Shown piece after piece: positions 55,681 to 64,000 of a DNA stretch of 64,000 nucleotides. Made by a program: the position numbers and the translations under genes. The DNA comes from CAMREV01 sp051650525 (GTDB lineage Bacteria > Bacillota_I > Bacilli_A > Mycoplasmatales > Mycoplasmoidaceae): positions 62,001 through 126,000 of the forward strand of contig JBOFJE010000008.1 in assembly GCA_051650525.1 (NCBI GenBank), read 5' to 3'. Every line of letters starts with the position of its first letter. Positions within the stretch are counted from its first letter, which is position 1. The notes under the pieces are model-generated. The model worked only from the letters and a program-made list of their open reading frames with translations. It did not search any database and was not told the DNA's origin.

Positions 55681-56500
55681 TTTTTATCTTTTCATAATCT
55701 AAATATAATTGATTTGGTTTCATTTCATATTTATAAGCAACAATTTTACAAGCATCTTTTAATCTATTACCTGATTTCACCAATTTATTAATTTCATATC
55801 AAATGATATTATTATCAATTTGTTGATTAAATATATTTTCCATAACAATAACAAATTCTCCCCTTAAATCTATTTGATTTAGTAAATTAGATATTTTTCC
55901 AAAATACCTTTTTTCATTTAACTTTGTTAATTCTTTAAGAACACAAATGTTAATATCACCAAAAACTTTTTGAATAAATTTTAAGCTATCAAGAAGTTTA
56001 TTGGCACCTTCAAAAATAACTATTGTAGCATTAATTTTTTTTAAATTTAATAGTTCTAATTCCTTTTTACTTTTATTATTTGATAAAAAACCTTGAAAAT
56101 AAAAATTATTTGTTGGAAATCCAGAAAGTAAAAGAGCATGTAAGATAGCAGAACTACCATTAATAATTTCTGGAATTATTTTAAGTTTATTAAATATTTC
56201 TCAAAATTTATATCCAGGGTCAGAAATCATTGGATACCCAGCATCACTAACTAATGCACAAGAACCAACATCAATCATTTTTTTGATTAACTCAAAATCA
56301 ATTTTATTTTCAGTATAAATATTATTTACAACAAATATTTTATTATCATAATTTATATTAAGTTTACTCAATAATTTTTTAGTTACACGTGTGTCTTCAC
56401 AAAAAAAAGTTTTACTATCATTAAAGGCTTCAATAGCCCTTTTATTAATTTCTTTCATATTACCAATTGGTGTGGAAATAATATAAAATTTATTACTCAT
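55673..56500 (-). CDS. rsmI: 16S rRNA (cytidine-1402-2'-O)-methyltransferase
   Basis: A 275-residue tetrapyrrole-methylase-fold enzyme. YIISTPIGNMKEI, FFCEDTRVTKKLL, ALVSDAGYPMISDPG and INGSSAILHALLLSGFPTNNFYFQGFL are the RsmI blocks. The ATG at 56500 overlaps the rnmV stop; a longer start at 56521 has no better ribosome site. Its end overlaps rarA by 8 bases. Confidence 0.93.
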
Positions 56501-57035
56501 ATTTTTCTTTTTCCAAATCATTTATTATTTTATTAATATCATTATAGGTAAGCTTTAAATAATTTAATATTTTAAATAATTGTTTATGATTTAAATAGCA
56601 AATATTTAGATTATTACATAATAATAATCTTTTTTCATTTGTGTTTAAAGAAAGTGTTAAATATTCATTTCAAGTAATTGACTCATCAGCATTCTTTGAA
56701 AATGTAACTAAATTTTTCAAGCTTTCTTTTATTTTATTATCATAAGATTCTGCCACCCCAATTTTTTTTGTTTTATATTTGAAGTTTGTTTTAGAAATAA
56801 AAGCATGTTTTGCATTTGGAATAAAATTGATAATTTTGTTTCTGATAAGCTTTCCGTTTTTATCTGGATCTAAAAAACAAATAATACCTCTTGTCTCATT
56901 TATTTTTTTTAAAGTATTGATTTCATTAATTGAAAAATTTGTCCCATTTGTTTCAAAAGTTTCAATATCAGGATAAATTTTCTTGAGTTTTGCAGTATCA
57001 GTTTTACCCTCCACAACAATTATTTCTTTAATCAC
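56493..57035 (-). CDS. rnmV: Ribonuclease M5 (TOPRIM)
   Basis: A 180-residue enzyme for 5S rRNA maturation. The TOPRIM domain reads EIIVVEGKTDT and then ICFLDPDKNGKLIR; the C-terminal helical part is present. It starts with GTG at 57035, overlapping the end of prs by 8 bases, and ends 8 bases inside rsmI. In many Firmicutes rnmV sits next to ksgA; here it sits with prs and rsmI. Confidence 0.88.
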
Positions 57036-58029
57036 TAATTAAATCTCAATACTTTTGATAAACTTGACCAACTGAACCAGATGTAAAATCTGATATTAAA
57101 ACATCAGCAAAAAATTCTGCTAAATTGACAATGTGAATATTTGGATGTTCAACATGATAATTACTTTCAATACTATTAGTTATATAAAGATCAGAAATGA
57201 TTCCATCAGCAATTGCTTTTTCAAAAACTTTAATGGAATTATTTGAAAACAAGCCATGAGTAGCCATTACAGTAATACTTTTTGATTTCCTAGATTTTAA
57301 TATCTTGCAAGCTGCTAAAATAGTACCCCCTGTATCAATCATATCATCACATATAATACAGTCTTTCCCTTCAACATCTCCTAATACATTATCTGAAATA
57401 ACTTGATTATGTTCAGGCCTTCTTTTATCAATGATAGCAAGAGGGGCTCCTATTTTTTTTGCAATTTGTCTAGCATTTTTAACACCACCATAATCTGGAG
57501 AAACTATTACAAGATTTTTTCGATGAATTTTAGAAATAATTTCACGAAGCAAAATCATAGCTGCTTTTAAAGTATCAACAGGGATATCAAAAAAACCTTG
57601 AGCTTGATCAGAATGAATATCCATTATAACAACTTTATCAGCACCAGCCATTTCAATCATATTAGCCACTAATTTAGCAGTAATTGGCTCTCTGCCACTA
57701 GTTTTACGATCTTGTCTGGCATATCCAAAATAAGGAATGATTATAGTAATTGTTTTTGCTGATGATCTTTTTAACATATCAATTGTTATTAACAATTCTA
57801 TCAAACTATCATTTACAGGAGATGATGTTGATTGAAAAACAACAACATCTTTATTTCTAACAGATTCTAAACTTTTAACAAAAATTTCTCCATCAGAAAA
57901 ATTTTTAATTAATAATTCAGATTCTTTAATATTTAATAATTTTGCAACTTCATTAGTAATTAATTTAGATTTAGATAATCCAAATAAAGCAAAATTATTT
58001 AAAAATACAGGTTTTTTTTTTGTTTTCAT
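57028..58029 (-). CDS. prs: Ribose-phosphate pyrophosphokinase
   Basis: A 333-residue PRPP synthetase. FSDGEIFVKSLESVRNKDVV, YFGYARQDRKTSGREPITAK, MDIHSDQAQGFFDIPVD and the PRPP loop CIICDDMIDTGGTI are all present. The frame reads a UGA near its end and finishes WDLISD. It supplies PRPP to PyrE and to salvage enzymes. Overlaps rnmV. Confidence 0.96.
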
Positions 58030-58055
58030 AATTATATTAAAATTAAATATTAATT

Positions 58056-58994
58056 TTATTCCTTGTCTTTTTCAATAATTATTTCAATTGGTTCTAGAAT
58101 AATATCTTTGTCTTTAGATTCTATTTTATTATTAGTTGAATCTTGTTGTTTATCATCATTTTTTTTGTTATCTATTTTATTTATTGACTCATTAGTATTA
58201 TCAATGTTATTAATATCTGATAAACTGTTTTCATCTACTTGATTTTCAATTAATTCATCAACAAATTCTCCATACTCATTTTTATATAAAAAAATTTCAT
58301 TTTCTCTTTTATTCTTAGCATTATCTTTTAAAATTTCTAATTCAAGAATTTCATTTATTATTTTCATTGATTTTGAAGTGCCAACAACATCAGCTCCAGC
58401 TTCAATCATCCTTTTGCACTTTAAAAATGAATCTATTCCTCCACTTGCCTTAATCTTTATATTTGAGCCTCTTAAAATTTCTTTTCACTTAGAAATAATA
58501 TTTTCTCTTGCTCCAATTGGTGAAAATCCAGTTGATGTTTTAATGTAATCTGCTTTTGATAATTTAACCATTTCACATACTTTAATATTCTCTTCATCAG
58601 ACAAAAGTCCACTCTCAACAATAACTTTAACGATCGAACTATTACTAGAATTTTTAATTTGATTAATCTCATCAATACAATAATCAATGTTACCTTCTTT
58701 AAACTTGGAAATATTCATTACCATATCAATTTCATCAACACCATATCTTATTGCATTAAGAGTTTCATAAACCTTTACATCTGTTGTATTTTGTCCAAGG
58801 GGAAATCCAACTACAGTTACAATCTTTATTTTTGAATCTCTTGGAATTAATTGCCTTACTAATTCAACATTGCATGGATTTATACAAATTCCATGATATT
58901 TATTTTCCAATACTTCTTCAACAAGAATTTTAATATCATTTTCTGAGCAAGTAGAACTTAAATTAGTCGCCTCTAAATATCTATTTATTTCCAT
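58056..58994 (-). CDS. deoC: Deoxyribose-phosphate aldolase with long acidic C-terminal tail
   Basis: A 312-residue protein. The aldolase part (about 1-218) has TVVGFPLGQNTTDVKVYE, DEIDMVMNI, the Schiff-base Lys152 in YIKTSTGFSPIGA, and IKASGGI. It splits deoxyribose-5-phosphate to glyceraldehyde-3-phosphate and acetaldehyde. A tail of some 90 residues rich in Glu, Asp, Asn and Lys follows (EYGEFVDELIENQVDENSL and on to IIIEKDKE), without known domain. The frame is continuous. prs begins 26 bases after the stop. Confidence 0.92.
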
Positions 58995-59065
58995 AATTAA
59001 ACTCCAATTTTATAATTTTATTATAGAATTTATTTTTTACATAATTAAAATAATTTTCGAAATGT

Positions 59066-59096
59066 AAAAAAAAAAATTAGCACTTGTGCTAATTTT
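59066..59096 (-). terminator. Strong intrinsic terminator after polC
   Basis: AAATTAGCAC-AA-GTGCTAATTT on the minus strand followed by eleven T. It is about 180 bases past the polC stop codon. Confidence 0.85.
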
Positions 59097-59103
59097 AACT
59101 TAC

Positions 59104-59131
59104 TACTTAATAAACTTGACAATATTAAGTA
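59104..59131. repeat. Inverted repeat in the deoC-polC gap
   Basis: Perfect 9-base arms TACTTAATA/TATTAAGTA around 10 bases. A plus-strand TTGACA (59116-59121) lies in its centre and TATGAT at 59141-59146, so it may be an operator or a small-RNA promoter. The rest of 58995-59278 holds the polC terminator and otherwise nothing I recognise. Confidence 0.35.
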
Positions 59132-59278
59132 AAATAAATCTATGATAAATAAATTTATTTCGAAAACTTTACTTATCTTTACTTAAATAAAAATTTAAGA
59201 TATGTTTTAAAAGTATTCTATTATATTAAATCAGAATTAAATTGGATTTCAATATTAATAAATAACTTTAATTATTTT

Positions 59279-62200
59279 TTACGATAAATTATTTAAAACA
59301 CCATAATTATCAAGTGTCTTTAAAACAGTTTTATTTATTTTAGTTCTAGAAAGAAAATCCTCCTTATCAGAAAAATATTTTTCTTTTCTTGCAGTAATTA
59401 TTGAAGATGCAGCTGTCTCACCAAGACCTGGAATAATTGAAAATGGTGGAATTAAATAATCAGATTTAACAATGAATTCTTTCTCAAGTGAATACTTTAA
59501 ATCTACCATCTTAAATTTAAAACCACGTTCCATCATCTCTAGTAAAATCTCATAAATAACCATCAAGTCTATCTCCTTCTGTTTTACTTGATATTTAGTT
59601 TTAGAATTTTTTAATAAACTATTAATTTCATTGTATTTTTCTCTAATATATTCTTTTCCTTTAGTTATAATTTCCACATCAAAATTACTAATTCTAATTG
59701 AAAGATATGAAGCATAAAAATCAAGAGGGTAATATTTTTTATACCAAGCAATTTTTCATGCCATATCCACATATGCTGTTGCATGTGCCTTTGGGAATAA
59801 ATATTTTATTTTTTGGCAGGATTCAATGTATCATTCAGGAACATTAGCAGATTTCATAATATCAATATATTCTTTTTTTAGGCCCATGCCTTTTCTAACA
59901 TCTTCCATAATTTTAAAACTAATTAATGGATCAATCATCTTTTCTTGTAAATAAACCATAATATCATCACGACAAGAAATTACTTCTGAAATATCTATAT
60001 TTTTTTTAGAAATCAATTCTTTAGCATTATTATTTCACACATCAGTTCCATGAGATAAACCAGAAATTCTCACTAGATCAGAAAAATTCTTAGGTTTGGT
60101 AATTTCAAGCATTTCTCTCACGAATTTTGTTCCAAATTCTGGAATCCCAAAAGAAGCTACACTGCTATTAAAGAGATTTTCCTTCTTGATTCCAAGAGAA
60201 CTTATATCATTAAACATCATCATAACTTTCTCATCATTATTAGGAATTAATTTAGGATCATATCCAGTTGATTTTTTTAACATTTTTAAAACTGTTGGAG
60301 AATCATGACCTAATATATCAAATTTAAGCAAGGCATCATGTAGGGATTCAAATGCATAGTGAGTGGTATATCAATCTTGGGTTTTATCATCTGCAGGATA
60401 ATTAAATGGAGTAAAATCATAAACATCTTTTTCTAGCGGAACAACAATAATTCCTCCAGGGTGTTGTCCTGTAGTTCTTTTAACATTACAACATTTTTTT
60501 GCCAAACGTTTAATTTCAGCATTTGTAACATTATGTTTGTTAGTTAATTCACAATAATTTTTTACATATCCATATGCAGTTTTTTCAGCAACAGTACTAA
60601 TAGTCCCAGCTCTAAAAACATGTGTTTTACCAAAAGTTTTTTTAATATAATTATGTGCTTTTGATTGATACTCAGCCGAAAAATTTAAATCAATATCAGG
60701 TACTTTATCACCATTGAATCCCATGAATACTTCAAAAGGGATATTATGGCCATCTCCTTCCATTTTTTCTCCACATTTACCACATTTTATTTTTTCTAAA
60801 TCAAAGCCTGAATTTACATTTTTCACAAATAAAAAATTTTTACAATTATGACATAAATAGTATGGTGGTAAAGGGTTAACATCAGTAATATTTATAAGAG
60901 TTGCAACAAATGAAGAACCAATTGAACCCCTTGAACCAACAAGATAATCATCATCATTAGATATTTTCACTAATAAATGACTAAATCAATAAATTACACC
61001 ATAGCCATTATCAATTATTGAAGATAATTCCCATTCCAGTCTTTTTTGCAAAAATTCATGAGGATTATCACCATAAATTAATCTCAAATTTTTATAAGCA
61101 AGTTCTTTTAAATTTTCTTCAGCATTGCTAATAATGGGTGTTTGCAATTTAGTTTGAATTGGTTGAATATTATTATCAATCATATCTACAATTAATTTTG
61201 GATTTTTAATAACAATTTCATATGCAATTTCTTTACCTAAAAATTTAAAATCACTAAGCATTTCATCCGTGGTTTTAAAATAAAAATCAGTCATAATTGC
61301 ATTTGATTCATTATAACTATATAACCTATGTGGCTTACCACCAATTGCTTTGGTGTGAATAAAAATGTCATAAACAATTTGATCTTTCTTATCAATATAA
61401 AAAGGTTCATTAGAAGCTAAAACTTTTTTTCCTAATTTAATAGATGCATCATAAATTCTCTTTAATATTTTCTCAATTTTTTTTTCATCAAAATTTTCTC
61501 TTAAAATATCATGATTAAAATTTGAAGGTGGGCAAATAAAAATGAAATCATATTTCTTAATTTTATTTTCTAAATCTAAATCAATATCATATAAAGCAGA
61601 TTCAAAAATATCACCACTAGTTGGTGAATTTGAAAATAAAAGATTTTTAGTACTATTTAAAAAATCCTTTTCTAAAAGATATGGATAATCATGAAGATTA
61701 TCAGTTAATGATTTAGAAATTATTTGATACATTTCTTTAATACCTAATTGATTAAGACAATGAAAATTTGCAAGGTAAGGTCTAGTTTTATTTATTAAAG
61801 ATTCATTTACAATATTATTATTAATATTCAATAAATTATCAATTTTATTTTCCAATAATTGATCAATTAAAATTTTTCATACATCTAACAAAACTTTTGC
61901 ATCAAAATCTGCTCTGTGAGCAGTTATATCATTATATTCAATTTTATATTTTCTACACAAAGAACCTAATGAATGAGATTTAAATTTATTTAATGATCTA
62001 GATAATACCATTGTATCAATTAATGGATTATCCACTTTTCCAAGACTATATTTTTCAAGTTTACTATTAATAAAATTAATATCAAATGATATCCCATTAT
62101 GAGCAATTAGAATAGATTTTCCAAAAAAATCCTTTATCATTTTTAAAGCTTTTTTGATTTCAAGTCCTGTTTTTACCATATCGTCTCTAATACCTGTTAG

Positions 62201-63535
62201 TTGACTTATTTTTTGGGGAATATTTACCTTAGGATTAATAAAAAATTGAATTTCATCAACTATCTTTTCATTTTCATATTTAATTGCCCCAAACTCAATA
62301 ATCTCATCCAAAAAAGGGTATAAACCAGTTGTTTCAATATCAAATACAACATATGATGCATTTTTTAATTCAATATCAACAGGGTTTATAACAGCTTTTA
62401 ACCGTGATTCTACTAAATTTGTTTGAAATCCATAAATTATTTTTATTTGATCTTGGTGTTTTTTTGAAAAATTAAATGCCTCAGGGAATGATTGACAATT
62501 TAGCTTATCTGTTAAACCTATGGCATGATGACCATTCAAAATTGCTCTTTTTCCAAATTCAGTAAAATTATTTAATCCTTCAAATGAACTCATGTTAGTA
62601 TGTGCTAAAAGTTCAATTCTTTTTTCAGCAGAAGTATCAATATTTTCTAGAGTATTATGTTTTTCCAATTTTAAAATTTCAATAATATTTCCTGTAATAT
62701 CATTTTTTTCATATTTATCTATCTCTAAAGCAATCCTTGTCTTAATTAAATCTCCAATTTTTAAAGTGCTTACAAAATTAATAAAATTTTTACAAAGTCA
62801 GGGAAGAAATTTAATAATAATAGAACTAGTTTCATCTGAAACATATAACTTATAAATTTTTTGATTATTTTTAGTATTCATAATTTCAATTTGGAATATT
62901 TCACCAACAATAACTGCTTCTTTATCATTAATATTTAAATTGATAATTTTACTTTCCTTACCACTTATTCTCACTCGTTTGATTAAATTTTCACTATTAC
63001 CAGGGTTTTTTTCAGATATTAAAATTTTCTGTTTTGATTCCCGATATAGTTCAATATCTCTTTTTTTTTCATCAAATTCAAATTTAATATCAGCAAAAAT
63101 AATTCCAAAAGATGATAAAAAATTTTTTATCATTTCCAAGTGGTTTTTTAAATCATATTCTTCTGAAATATTTAAATATTTCATATAAAGAATATTATTT
63201 TCAATTCTTCCAGATTTTCTTTCAAGAACATTTTTAGTTTTATTATTTAATAATTTATTATCTTTTGAAAAATAAATTAAATAGGAACTAACATCTTCAA
63301 AATTATAAATGCAGTTTTTAAAATTAAATACAAAATTTATTTCATTTTGATTTTGAATTTTTTTTATTAAAGGGATTAAAATTTCTGGTAAAAGTAGTTT
63401 TTCAAAAATTAAATGAATCTGAATAATTTCATTATTTAAATTAACAGAAAAAGAACAACATCCCAAAATTTGTTCAATTTCTATGTTGTCTAATAATTTT
63501 GTTTTTTCAAAAAAGAGTCTAATTTTATTTTCCAT
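59279..63535 (-). CDS. polC: DNA polymerase III alpha subunit, PolC type
   Basis: A 1418-residue replicative polymerase. An N-terminal region and OB-fold come first, then a PHP domain split by the 3'-5' exonuclease (YVVFDIETTGLYPFLDEIIEFG near 430, IAHNGISFDINFI, HRADFDAKVL). The polymerase core has VGSRGSIGSSFVA, PDIDLNFSAEYQ (catalytic Asp pair), a zinc group CHNCKNF ... CGKCGEK, GQHPGGIIVVP, and late helix-hairpin-helix PPFSIIPGLGETAASSI. The PHP metal motifs are altered: ELLAHTNMSS for HLHT and GLTDKL for TDHG. Many UGA Trp codons. Confidence 0.96.
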
Positions 63536-63557
63536 TGCTGTTTGTGCTTTCTAATTA

Positions 63558-64000
63558 TTAATATGTAGATATCATCAATGTAATTAAAGGTGATAGTGTT
63601 AAATAAAGAATAAAAATAATTCCAATAATTCCAATTCTTTCAATAGTTTTTTGATTCAATGATTTTTTTGAAATAAATTCATAATTGATAGTTAAAATTT
63701 TAAACATATCAAGTGGTGGAAAAGGAATAGAATTTAGTATTGCAGTAAATAAATTAAATATCATTATTAAAATAAGAAAATTAATAAATTTATTAGGGCT
63801 ATGATATAAAACTATATTTTCTGAATTAATAAAAACAATTGGAGAAAAGATTTTTTCTAGAAATAACTTTAGTTGATAAAAATCAAAATTTACATTTAAT
63901 TTATGAATTTGTAAAATCCCAAATATTATTCAAAATATAAAAAAATTTACTAAAATACCAGCTAAAGTAATAAAATTTTTGCCCAAGTTGCCACAATCAT
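63558..64000 (-). CDS. Site-2 protease family M50 zinc metalloprotease, C-terminal part
   Basis: The frame is open to the window end, so the N-terminus with HExxH is outside. The visible 146 residues have GKNFITLAGILVNFFIFW, which is the second M50 membrane block (normally AGPxxN; here AGILVN), and FNLFTAILNSIPFPPLDMFKIL, the NxxPxPxLDG block with Met for Gly. The final helix IIGIIFILYLTLSPLITLM is the last membrane segment. RseP/RasP-type enzymes cleave membrane proteins. It ends 22 bases before polC. Confidence 0.75.

Noticed and set aside
1..64000. tRNA genes, rRNA, CRISPR arrays, insertion sequences
   Set aside because: No TTCGAATC-type T-arms with matching stems, no regular spaced repeats and no transposase frames were seen.

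Overview
The window is a piece of a Mollicutes (mycoplasma-like) chromosome. It is very AT-rich, coding density is high, and almost every long gene is readable only if UGA is tryptophan: under the standard code polC, nrdA, feoB, metG and the SNF2 helicase each break into in-frame pieces at TGA codons that sit where Trp belongs. Families typical of mollicutes (DUF3196, DUF2779, a mycoplasma PD-(D/E)XK nuclease, SNF2 with a SWIM finger, PTS uptake, PolC, RNase J, RNase M5) support this. Less usual for the group are a near-complete UMP pathway with PyrI, an MEP-pathway enzyme (IspG), FeoAB and a class Ia-like ribonucleotide reductase. I cannot name the species. I saw no rRNA, tRNA, CRISPR or insertion sequence.

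Layout. 1-1720 (+): end of an ankyrin-like protein and two tandem PQ-loop membrane proteins. 1737-9356 (-): miaA-hemW in one frame, rel, nrdB, nrdA. 9524-13175 (+): purA, purB, an RluD-type synthase. 13313-16374 (-): DUF402, DUF3196, ptsI. 16481-20585 (+): small membrane protein, def, pheS, pheT. 20682-31189 (+): rnj, then a degenerate MoxR/RavA-like protein, a PD-(D/E)XK nuclease and a SNF2 helicase in tight succession, then a large surface protein. 31265-32145 (-): rplJ-rplL behind an L10 leader. 32366-33676 (+): DUF2130 nuclease-like protein. 33733-42114 (-): feoAB, HU, a DUF2779 nuclease, a formate/nitrite transporter, an OLD-family ATPase/nuclease and ispG. 42208-47872 (+): a leader peptide and attenuator followed by pyrB-I-K-D-F-C-E. 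47968-52862 (+): small membrane protein, nagE-type PTS permease, aldo/keto reductase, nagB, gpx. 52888-64000 (-): metG, rarA, rsmI, rnmV, prs, deoC, polC and part of an M50 protease.

How the genes work together. PtsI, the GlcNAc-type PTS permease and NagB form an amino-sugar uptake route ending in fructose-6-phosphate. Prs supplies PRPP for PyrE, and the pyr operon carries carbamoyl phosphate and aspartate to UMP; no carbamoyl-phosphate synthetase is in the window. PurA and PurB make AMP, and NrdAB makes deoxynucleotides. IspG feeds isoprenoid precursors, one consumer being MiaA.

Points most worth a second look: (1) a pyrBI-type leader peptide plus U-rich attenuator before the pyr operon, which looks like UTP-sensing attenuation; (2) miaA and hemW fused in one frame with no stop; (3) an R2 subunit whose RDExxH metal motif reads RDKHEG; (4) the operon of a Walker-less RavA-like protein, a nuclease and a SNF2 helicase; (5) a PheT lacking its tRNA-binding domain.
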